A stretch of DNA of 64,000 nt from an uncultured Acidobacteriota bacterium. GTDB lineage: Bacteria > Acidobacteriota > Thermoanaerobaculia > Gp7-AA8. Within the stretch, counting starts at the first letter, position 1. Every line of letters starts with the position of its first letter. The DNA lies in assembly GCA_946887105.1 (NCBI GenBank), contig CAMPKJ010000002.1, forward strand, positions 1-64,000, read 5' to 3'. Made by a program: the position numbers and the translations under genes. The notes beneath the pieces are model-generated. The model was not told the origin of the DNA. It was given only the letters and a program-made list of their open reading frames with translations, and searched no databases. Shown here piece by piece: positions 14,998 to 22,575 of the stretch.

Positions 14998-17030
14998 TCC
15001 ACCTGCCGCCGCACGCCCATCTCCGACGTATTGCCGGCCGCGTCGATGGCCACGGCCGAGAACGCCCGATCGGCAGGCGCCGCGCCTTGCAGCACGTCGC
15101 TGGCCCAGACGTTCGTTTCCTCCAGACTGCGCGACGGATCATCGCTGCCGGTCACGACCGGCAGCGGGAACGTGGCTTCGAACCTGCCGTCCGCGCCGGT
15201 GTTCGTCGCGCCGAGATAGTTGAACTCGCCGACGGAGGGGAGAACGATCTCGCGCTCCTGATTGGTGATGGTCTCGCGCTCGATTTTCTCGCTGCGGATG
15301 CGGGGAAGGTCGGGCACTTTGTCGCGAACGCCGGAGGTGACGAAGGACTGGTAAATCTCGACGGTCTGCCCCGGGCAGGCCTGACCCCGCACCGTCACGC
15401 GCGCGGTCTTCTCTTCGACCTGCACGCGCACGTCGGTCAGGCGCGGCGCGGAGATGCCGTTGTTCGCGGCGTTCGGAATGCGTTCGCACGAGCCCGCGCT
15501 CGCGGAGAGCGCGTTCGGGTTCTCGGTGGTGAGGTCGAGGATGATCGGACGCAGGCCGTTTTCGTCGAAGCGATTCGCGCTGACGCGATTCTCGCGCGGC
15601 GGCTCCGCCTCCATGAACGGCGCGCTGGTGACGCCGCCGAAGCGGTTCCACATGATGTCGTTGTGCGTGACGGCGTTGCGCGACGAGCCGGGGCCGAACA
15701 CGACGCCGACCTGGTTGCTGCTGATGGTGGAGTTGTCGATGGTGTTCGCGTTGCCCGGCGTCTTGCCATCGAGCGATCCGATGATGATGCCCGCTCCCTG
15801 ATTCGCGGCGATGACGGAGTGCCGGACCGACGATTCACTGGAGAGCAGCACGATCCCGCCGCCGCTGGCCGGATCGCCGCAACGATTCACTTCCACCCGC
15901 TCGGCGTCGAGCTTCGCATCCGGGCCGACGATCACTCCCGCGGCGGTCTTCATCGAGACGAGGAGATGGCGCGCGATGGTGGTCCCTTTTTCGATGCGCA
16001 CTCCGGTGCTGGCGAGGTCGGCGGACGTGCCATCGGGCAACGCGCCGATCAGTACGTGCTCGATGCGCGCATCGGCGCGTACGATCACGTCATCCGCCGC
16101 GCCGTGCATCGCCAGCGAGCGGATGGCGCAGCGTCCCGCGCAGACGATCCCGCTCTCGCCCGTCACCGTCAGCTCGAGCTCCGGCTTTTCGATGAGCGGC
16201 ACGGTGCGGTCCTGCGGGCGGACGGTCGGGCTTTCCCCGAGGCGGCCCGGATGTGCGTCGACGACCGAGGCGGGGGAGAGCAGGTTGTAGGCAGTGCCGT
16301 CGATGACCGTGTGGTCGTCGCGCAACTCGGGAAGCGGCGCGGTGAGCTCAATGGTCCACCAGCGCAGCGGCACGCCCATGGTCGGACGGCGCTGCTCCGG
16401 CGCGGGTGTGACGGGGACGAAGCGCATGCGGCTCGGGCCGGGTACGGCGTTGGCGTTGGTGAGGAACTGGCGCAGCGTGCCTTGCACGCGATCGCCGTCC
16501 GCGATCGAGGTGACGACGTTGAAACTGAACGCGAAATCGACGCCGCTGCCGGTGTCGGTCGATGACACGAGCGCGACGTGCTCGGACGTCGCCAGCGATG
16601 AGGCATCGTCCGCGGCAGCAGTACGCCCTCCGACGCACGCGCCTTCGAAGTGCGTCGCGCGCGTCGTGCCGTTGATGCGCACGCACAGGGATCCGACGGG
16701 ACCGAAAGTCTGCTCCGCCCACGCGCCATTCGGCGCGAGGCTGCGCGAGTCGACGGCGATCCAGTAATTCGCGGCCTGCGCTTCGGGGAAGACGTAGGCT
16801 CCCGATGCATTGGTGGTCTCGGTGGCGACGATGGCGTCTCCGGCGGAAGGAGCGCCGTCGCCGTCGTCGCGATACAGCTTCACCGTCACGCCCGCGGCGG
16901 GAACGAAGTTCGCGCGCACCGCCAGCGCGGCGGGATCGTCATACACGGTGCCGGCGATGACGCGCGCATACGCGTCGCCGGCCAGCACGGCTGCTGCACA
17001 CAACCCGACCGCCCATCGCAATCGAAGCAT
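14994..17030 (-). CDS. Secreted parallel beta-helix protein with SdrD-B-like N-terminal domain
   Basis: About 678 residues. Signal peptide LRWAVGLCAAAVLAGDAYA, then an SdrD_B/Cna_B-like domain (VTVKLYRDDGDGAPSAGDAI, SGAYVFPEA). A long right-handed beta-helix region follows with GTLRQFLTNAN, NTIDNSTISSNQVGV and NAVTHNDIMWNRFGG. A C-terminal Ig-like section closes the protein. The GTLRQ motif and NxI-repeat style recall the three paralogs at 38572-44311, but the sequence is more distant. The start at 17030 is chosen because GGAGAGG lies about 7 bases before it; an ATG 7 codons earlier is possible. Surface or extracellular role, ligand unknown. Confidence 0.72.
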   Translation of the reverse strand: MLRLRWAVGLCAAAVLAGDAYARVIAGTVYDDPAALAVRANFVPAAGVTVKLYRDDGDGAPSAGDAIVATETTNASGAYVFPEAQAANYWIAVDSRSLAPNGAWAEQTFGPVGSLCVRINGTTRATHFEGACVGGRTAAADDASSLATSEHVALVSSTDTGSGVDFAFSFNVVTSIADGDRVQGTLRQFLTNANAVPGPSRMRFVPVTPAPEQRRPTMGVPLRWWTIELTAPLPELRDDHTVIDGTAYNLLSPASVVDAHPGRLGESPTVRPQDRTVPLIEKPELELTVTGESGIVCAGRCAIRSLAMHGAADDVIVRADARIEHVLIGALPDGTSADLASTGVRIEKGTTIARHLLVSMKTAAGVIVGPDAKLDAERVEVNRCGDPASGGGIVLLSSESSVRHSVIAANQGAGIIIGSLDGKTPGNANTIDNSTISSNQVGVVFGPGSSRNAVTHNDIMWNRFGGVTSAPFMEAEPPRENRVSANRFDENGLRPIILDLTTENPNALSASAGSCERIPNAANNGISAPRLTDVRVQVEEKTARVTVRGQACPGQTVEIYQSFVTSGVRDKVPDLPRIRSEKIERETITNQEREIVLPSVGEFNYLGATNTGADGRFEATFPLPVVTGSDDPSRSLEETNVWASDVLQGAAPADRAFSAVAIDAAGNTSEMGVRRQVD

Positions 17031-17056
17031 TCCTGGACCTCTCCTGAACATTATGC

Positions 17057-17143
17057 CGGTTCCTCGGGTTCCTCGGTTCCTCGGAGTTCCTCGGGGTGGA
17101 GGGGACCTCGCCTCCGAGGAACCCGAGGAACTCCGAGGAACCG
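17057..17143. repeat. TTCCTCGG inverted-array element C
   Basis: TTCCTCGG units at 17060, 17069, 17077 and 17087 are followed by a spacer (GGTGGAGGGGACCTCGCCT) and then CCGAGGAA units at 17114, 17123 and 17133. The CCGCTTCT 3' flank is shared with element B. It lies between the AI-2E copy 2 gene and the beta-helix gene. Confidence 0.95.
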
Positions 17144-17147
17144 CTTC

Positions 17148-18233
17148 TCACACCAGCCCGCGGTCGCGCAGCTCGCGCTTGACGAAGGCATACACGATCG
17201 GCGCGAGGACCACGCCGCCGACGCCGAAGGCCGACTCGCCGATGATGATGGCCAGCAGGATTTCCCACGCCTGCGAGTCGGTCTCGCCGCCGACGATCCG
17301 CGAATTGATGAGGTACTCGAGCTTGTGAATGATCACCAGGTAGGCCAGCGACGCAACGGCCGTCCCGATCGACACGCCCATCGAGAGGATGGTGATGACG
17401 GTGTTGGAGATCAGGTTGCCGAGGACCGGGATCAGGCCGCAGAGGAACGTGATCACCACCAGCGTGGTCGCGAACGGAACGCGGATGCCGAACAGCGGCA
17501 GCGCCACGAGCAGGTAGAGCGCGGTGAGGGTGGTGTTGACGGCCGAGATCTTGACCTGCGCGGTCGCAACGCGGCCGAATGCATGCGCGACGCGATCGAC
17601 CTTGTCGATGAGATGGCGGGCCAGCGGTCCGCGTTTTTCGTCATCGTGATGGGTGACGTGGCGGAAGAAAACCAGGATGGCCAGCAATGCGCCCATGATG
17701 ACGTGCACCAGGCCGATGCCGAGCCAGAGCCCGCCCGCGCGCAGAGTCTGGGCGTGCGTTTTCAGCCACGCCTGCGCCACGCGCTGGAATTCTTCCGCAT
17801 CGGTCATGACCTCGGGGATGAACTGCCGTCCCAGTCCGCCCAGCCACAGCCGCACCGATCCGAGGATGTCGGCCATCTGCTCCATCATCTCGGGCACGTT
17901 GCCGGCGCCGCGGCGGAGCATCATGGCCATCAGCATCACCGCAGCGATGACCAGCAGCGCGGCCGTGGTCGTGACCACGAGCAACGCCAGCGGACGCACC
18001 GCGCCATGCGACATACGACCGTGGAAGCGCGCCGACACGCGATCGAGGACGAGGTACAGGGTGAGCCCGACGATGAGCGCGCCGACGAGATGCTGCATGA
18101 GCACGAACAGCAATGCCGCGCCGACGATCAGATAAGCGGCCAGCTCTTCCCACGACCTCTTTTTCGGCGCCGGCGGAGCGGTCTCGAGCGGAGTTTCGTC
18201 AAGCGGCACCGGCGCCAGAGGGTTCGAGGTCAT
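17148..18233 (-). CDS. AI-2E/PerM family membrane transporter (copy 2)
   Basis: A 361-residue PF01594 protein with a Pro-rich cytoplasmic N-terminus (residues 1-25). Membrane helix pairs lie at about 32-70 and 80-105. A central soluble helical domain is followed by the conserved C-terminal helix block (TFLCGLIPVLGNLISNTVI, LINSRIVGG). Substrate unknown. It is diverged from the copy at 5758-6840 and lacks that copy's Gln-rich tract. The ATG has a TACAAT box 7 bases upstream on the minus strand. Confidence 0.87.
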   Translation of the reverse strand: MTSNPLAPVPLDETPLETAPPAPKKRSWEELAAYLIVGAALLFVLMQHLVGALIVGLTLYLVLDRVSARFHGRMSHGAVRPLALLVVTTTAALLVIAAVMLMAMMLRRGAGNVPEMMEQMADILGSVRLWLGGLGRQFIPEVMTDAEEFQRVAQAWLKTHAQTLRAGGLWLGIGLVHVIMGALLAILVFFRHVTHHDDEKRGPLARHLIDKVDRVAHAFGRVATAQVKISAVNTTLTALYLLVALPLFGIRVPFATTLVVITFLCGLIPVLGNLISNTVITILSMGVSIGTAVASLAYLVIIHKLEYLINSRIVGGETDSQAWEILLAIIIGESAFGVGGVVLAPIVYAFVKRELRDRGLV

Positions 18234-18240
18234 CGAGACG

Positions 18241-18273
18241 ATTGTACGGCGGGCTGAGGAGACGGAGTACGAT
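18241..18273. promoter_or_regulatory. Divergent -10 boxes for the AI-2E copy 2 and VOC genes
   Basis: Minus-strand TACAAT (18246-18241) ends 7 bases before the AI-2E start at 18233. Plus-strand TACGAT (18268-18273) ends 6 bases before the VOC ATG at 18280. The 46-base gap between starts leaves no room for long leaders. Confidence 0.5.
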
Positions 18274-18279
18274 CATGGC

Positions 18280-18663
18280 ATGTGGACGATCGCGCCCTAC
18301 TTCATCGTCGACGACGTCGTCACGACCGCCAACTACTATCGCGACAGCCTCGGATTCGACTACGAGCGATTCTGGGGCGATCCGCCGCGCTTCTGCATGG
18401 TGCGGCGCAACGGGATCATCATCATGTTGAGCCAGCTCGACACGACCGGGGTGATGCGTCCGAACAGTCTCGCCAATCCTGAAGACGGGGCGTGGGACGC
18501 GTACATCTGGGTCGAGGATGCCGACGCGCTGTACTCCGAGTTCCAGGCGAAGGGCGTGAAGATCGCGCGCGCGATCTGCGACCAGGAGTATGGCTGCCGC
18601 GACTTCGACGTCGAAGACATCAACGGCTACCGGCTCTGCTTCGGCCAGCCCACCGGCGTATGA
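18280..18663 (+). CDS. VOC family (glyoxalase/bleomycin-resistance fold) protein
   Basis: A 127-residue single-domain VOC protein: FIVDDVVTTANYYRDSLGF at the first beta-alpha-beta unit and IWVEDADALYSEFQAKGVK and DFDVEDINGYRLCFGQ in the second. Members are metal-dependent lyases, isomerases or dioxygenases, or drug-binding proteins; the substrate is not apparent. It is translationally coupled to the next gene by an ATGA overlap. Confidence 0.9.
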   Translation: MWTIAPYFIVDDVVTTANYYRDSLGFDYERFWGDPPRFCMVRRNGIIIMLSQLDTTGVMRPNSLANPEDGAWDAYIWVEDADALYSEFQAKGVKIARAICDQEYGCRDFDVEDINGYRLCFGQPTGV

Positions 18664-19406
18664 GAAGAATCGCGTTATCGCTCTTTCTTTTTCTCGTCGC
18701 GATTCCGGCAGCGGGACAGCCGTACCACCTGCGCATTCCGCCGCCTCGCGTCACGGCGGAGCACACCAACCTGCTCGCCATCTACGAGCAGGCCATCTTC
18801 GATTCCGCGGTCTATGAAACGAAGAACCTGCGTCCGCTGCGTCCGCTCGTCGCGGATGCCGATGGTGAAGTCATCGTGGCGACGCTGACTTCGCTCGATG
18901 GGAAGGCCGGCGATCTGTTGCCGATCACCGGCTCCGGTGTGTGGGTGACGGGCATTCCCGAAGTGCAGGACATCTGCCGCGGGTTCACCGGCGATGTGGT
19001 GATGCACGTGCGGCAACTTCTTGGATTGCCTCCCGACGCGCATGTGCCGCGCGTGCTGGTCCTGCGCGCGAAAGCGTCCGACATCTTTCGCCCTGCCGTC
19101 GATCCGAATGTCTTCACGACCTCGCCCTGTTCGCAGTTGACGAACGCTCCGGCGCCGGAGCATTGCGGCAACGTCTTTCCGTCGGACACGGCGCCTTCGC
19201 ACTATGCGTGGATCGCCGCGCAATCGTTCGAGCTCCACGAGATCCCGCACGGATACCCGTGGACGCACCTCGGCTACACGTACAACTGGAAGCCGGGCGC
19301 CGATCGCTACGGTGCGTCGGAGTATGTGATTCGTCCCGGTGCGCCTGTGGCGATCGTGGAGAACGTCACGCCGGAAGCGTATTGCGCGCCGGTACCGCGT
19401 CAGTGA
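18660..19406 (+). CDS. Secreted protein of unknown function
   Basis: A 248-residue protein with signal peptide MRRIALSLFLFLVAIPAAGQ. The mature part has several Cys (DICRG, TSPCSQL, EHCGN, AYCAPV) and the aromatic segment HGYPWTHLGYTYNWKPG. The latter resembles short calcium- or sugar-binding motifs but is not diagnostic. I recognise no family. The ATGA overlap with the VOC gene sets the start. It ends in a 7-base overlap with dnaE2, which is convergent. Confidence 0.65.
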   Translation: MRRIALSLFLFLVAIPAAGQPYHLRIPPPRVTAEHTNLLAIYEQAIFDSAVYETKNLRPLRPLVADADGEVIVATLTSLDGKAGDLLPITGSGVWVTGIPEVQDICRGFTGDVVMHVRQLLGLPPDAHVPRVLVLRAKASDIFRPAVDPNVFTTSPCSQLTNAPAPEHCGNVFPSDTAPSHYAWIAAQSFELHEIPHGYPWTHLGYTYNWKPGADRYGASEYVIRPGAPVAIVENVTPEAYCAPVPRQ

Positions 19407-22400
19407 AAGTCGTAGCTGCTCACGTGGGCGACGCCGTCGAGCGACCAGAATTTCTCCGCGCGCACGGATGGCTGTCCTTCCTGGTTCTGAACGATTCCTT
19501 CGACGATCAGGCCTGAGTTGTTGAGGATGGTCGTGCGTACGTCGTTGTCGGCGAAGAGCTGAGGATTCACGATCGCCTGCGAGAGGCCGGTCTCGTCTTC
19601 GAGCGTGAGGAAGACGAATCCTTTCGCGGTGCCGGGACGCTGGCGGACGATCACCGCGCCGGCGGTGGCGACGCGGCTGCCGTTCGGGACATGTTTGAGC
19701 TGCATCGCGGTGAGTACGCCGTCTTTGCGCAACTGCGGGCGGAAGTGTTCGAGGAGATGGCGGCCGGCGGTGAGCTCCATCGCGCCGTAATCGGCCATCG
19801 TGTTTTCGGCGGACGACATTTCGGGAAGCGGTGATGCGCTGTGCGCGGCATCAGCGTCGAACAACTCGCCCGCTTGTTTTGCCGCATACGACGCCTGCCA
19901 CAACGCTGCCCGGCGCGTCAGCCCGAACGACTCCATGGCGCCGGCGTAGGCGAGCTTGGTCAGTTGATCGTCGCGCAGCCGTGCACGGCGAGCGAGATCA
20001 TCGGCGGATCGGAAGGGCTGCGCTGCTTCGACGCGCAATGCGGAGTCGGCGCGCAGCCCTTTCACGAACTTCATCCCCAGGCGTACCGCGCCGTTTTCCC
20101 ATCGACAGTTCCATCCCGAGGCGTTGACGTCGACCGGCAGCACGTTCACGTTGTGGCGTTGCGCGTCCTTGATCAGCGTCGCGGGATGATAGAAACCCAT
20201 CGGCCATCCATTGAGGAGCGCGATGTAGAACGCCGCGGGATGGCGCGCCTTGATGTATGCGCTGGCATAGGCGATGAGCGCGAAGCTCGCCGCGTGCGAT
20301 TCGGGGAAACCGTAGAGTGCGAACGCGGTGATCGATTTCACGATCTGATCCTGCGCTTCCCCGTCGATGCCGTTCCGGGTCATGCCCGCGCGCAGGCGCT
20401 GCTCGATCTCTTCCATCCGTTCCATGGAGCGCTTGAATCCCATCGCGCGCCGCAACTCCTCCGCCTCGCCGCCGGTGAAATTCGCGGCCACCATGGCGAT
20501 GCGCAGGAGCTGCTCCTGGAACAGGGGAACGCCGAGCGTGCGGCGGAGGATCGGCTCGAGACACGGATGCGGATATTCGACCGGCACCTTCTTCTGCCGG
20601 CGGTCGAAGAACGGCTTGATCATCCCGCCGACGATCGGTCCGGGGCGGATGATCGCCACCTGCACGACGATGTCGTAGAAACACTTCGGCGCGTTGCGCG
20701 GCAGCGACGCCATCTGCGCGCGGCTCTCGACCTGGAACATGCCGATCGTGTCCGCCTCGTTGAGCATCTTGTAGACGAGCGGATCGTCCTGCGGCAGATG
20801 GGCGAGATCGACTTCCTTCCCTTCGCACGTGCGGATGATCGGGATCGCTTCCTCGAGCGCGGCCAGCATGCCCAGGCCGAGGAGATCGACTTTGATCAGC
20901 CCGAGATCGGCGCAGTCTTCCTTGTCCCACTGGATGACCACGCGGCCCGGCATCGACGCCGGCTCGAGCGGCACCACTTCATCGAGCCGTCCCTTCGCGA
21001 TCACCATGCCGCCGGAGTGCTGGCCGAGGTGGCGCGGCAGATTCTGGATCTGCATGTAGAGACGCATGAAGTGCTGCACGCGCAGATCGGCGGCGTCGAA
21101 ACCAGACTGTGCGAGCTGCACGGGGAGGTTCTCCAGCTTTTCACGGATCTCGCCGAAGTGCCACGTGCTGACCGTCTTCGAGAGCTTGTCCGCCTGTTCG
21201 AGCGAGAAGCCGAGCGCCTTGCCGACTTCACGCGCGGCGGAGCGGTCGCGGTACGTGATTACGTTGGCGGTCATGGCCGCGCCGTGTTTGCCGTACTTCG
21301 CGTAAACGTGCTGGATGACTTTCTCGCGCTGATCGCCCGACGGCAGGTCGAGATCGATGTCCGGCCATTCGCCGCGCTCTTCGGAGAGGAAGCGCTCGAA
21401 CAGCAACTCCATCCGCACCGGATCGACGGCGGTGATGCCGAGTGCGTAACAGACCGCGCTGTTGGCCGCGGAGCCGCGCCCCTGCACGAGGATGTTCTCG
21501 CGCTGGCAGTACTGCACGATGTCCCAGACGATCAGGAAGTAGCCCGCCAGCTCGAGCTTGGCGATCATGTTCAGCTCTTTTTCGAGCTGCGCCTGCGCCT
21601 TCGCGGTGAGCGGCCGGAAGCGCGCCATGGCGGCGTTCCAGGTGATCTTGCGGAGAAACGAATCGTTGGTCTCGCCGGGCGGCAGCGGGTAGTCGGGAAA
21701 CTGATAGCCGAGATCGGCGAGCGTGAAGTCGAGCGTGTTCGCGAGCTCCCACGCCCCATCGATGGCCTGCGGCAGATCGGCGAAGAGACGGGTCATCTCG
21801 GCCGCGGTCTTGATGTGGCGCTCGCGGTTCAGTCCCAGCAGGCGTCCGGCGTTGTCGACGTTGCGTCCTTCGCGGATGCACGTGAGCACGTCGTGCAGTT
21901 CCTTGTCCTCGGCACGCCCATAGCGGACGCCGTTCGTTGCTACGATCGGTAGATGCAGCCTTCGGGCGAGATCGACCAGGCGAATGTTCTGATGCTCTTC
22001 ATCGCGGCGGAAATGGCGCTGCAGCTCGATGTGCGTGCGCCCCTTGAAGATGCCACTGATCTTGTGCACCGTCGCTTCGTCGTCGCGCGTGAGGCAGTGC
22101 AGTCCCTCCGCGTGCTGCTCGATCAACTTCCATGAATAACGCGCCTCGCCCTTCGGATACGCGAGCGCGCCCGCGGTGAGCAGGCGGCAGAGGTTCTTAT
22201 AGCCGGTGCGGTTCTCGACGAGGACGGTCAGACGATTGGCGTCGTCAAGAACGACTTCCGATCCAACCAGTGCGCGCACGCCGGCCTTCTTCGCCGCACC
22301 GTAAAAGCGCGGCGCGCCGTAGACGCCGTTGGTGTCGACGAGCGCCATGGCAGGCAGGTCGCGTTGCGCGCCGAGGAAGATCAGGTCCTCGGGGAGCGCG

Positions 22401-22486
22401 GCGCTGTCGAGGAAGGAGAACGCGGACGCCGCGCGCAGCTCGGCGTAGGGGCGGTGGTTTTTCGCGTCGCGTGTTCGTCCGTGCAA
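19400..22486 (-). CDS. dnaE2: Error-prone DNA polymerase DnaE2 (ImuC)
   Basis: A 1028-residue C-family polymerase alpha subunit used in SOS translesion synthesis with ImuA and ImuB. The PHP region opens with YAELRAASAFSFLD, so the first His-x-His pair is lost, as is common in DnaE2. The palm has the catalytic acidic cluster WPDIDLDLPSGD and VDLLGLGML. The C-terminal OB domain shows VRQRPGTAKGFVFLTLEDE. The start is a weak TTG without a clear ribosome-binding site; the true start could differ by a few codons. imuB-imuA lie about 5 kb away at 27341-29748 on the same strand. Confidence 0.95.
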   Translation of the reverse strand: MHGRTRDAKNHRPYAELRAASAFSFLDSAALPEDLIFLGAQRDLPAMALVDTNGVYGAPRFYGAAKKAGVRALVGSEVVLDDANRLTVLVENRTGYKNLCRLLTAGALAYPKGEARYSWKLIEQHAEGLHCLTRDDEATVHKISGIFKGRTHIELQRHFRRDEEHQNIRLVDLARRLHLPIVATNGVRYGRAEDKELHDVLTCIREGRNVDNAGRLLGLNRERHIKTAAEMTRLFADLPQAIDGAWELANTLDFTLADLGYQFPDYPLPPGETNDSFLRKITWNAAMARFRPLTAKAQAQLEKELNMIAKLELAGYFLIVWDIVQYCQRENILVQGRGSAANSAVCYALGITAVDPVRMELLFERFLSEERGEWPDIDLDLPSGDQREKVIQHVYAKYGKHGAAMTANVITYRDRSAAREVGKALGFSLEQADKLSKTVSTWHFGEIREKLENLPVQLAQSGFDAADLRVQHFMRLYMQIQNLPRHLGQHSGGMVIAKGRLDEVVPLEPASMPGRVVIQWDKEDCADLGLIKVDLLGLGMLAALEEAIPIIRTCEGKEVDLAHLPQDDPLVYKMLNEADTIGMFQVESRAQMASLPRNAPKCFYDIVVQVAIIRPGPIVGGMIKPFFDRRQKKVPVEYPHPCLEPILRRTLGVPLFQEQLLRIAMVAANFTGGEAEELRRAMGFKRSMERMEEIEQRLRAGMTRNGIDGEAQDQIVKSITAFALYGFPESHAASFALIAYASAYIKARHPAAFYIALLNGWPMGFYHPATLIKDAQRHNVNVLPVDVNASGWNCRWENGAVRLGMKFVKGLRADSALRVEAAQPFRSADDLARRARLRDDQLTKLAYAGAMESFGLTRRAALWQASYAAKQAGELFDADAAHSASPLPEMSSAENTMADYGAMELTAGRHLLEHFRPQLRKDGVLTAMQLKHVPNGSRVATAGAVIVRQRPGTAKGFVFLTLEDETGLSQAIVNPQLFADNDVRTTILNNSGLIVEGIVQNQEGQPSVRAEKFWSLDGVAHVSSYDFH

Positions 22487-22575
22487 GGCAGAGAGATTTT
22501 TCCTCGGAAGGGAAAGGGAGGCAAAGAATCCACGACAAGTGGAGCCGTCTCTATGCTATATCAGCATACGAATTT

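Noticed and set aside
14244..16565. Long plus-strand open frame (773 codons) opposite the beta-helix gene and glutaredoxin-PCD
   Set aside because: Composition is Arg/Ala/Asp-rich with no motif, and both overlapped genes have clear domains.
17031..17051. Start of the beta-helix protein gene seven codons earlier at 17051
   Set aside because: The ATG at 17030 has a better placed GGAGAGG and a cleaner signal peptide; the earlier one touches the repeat boundary.
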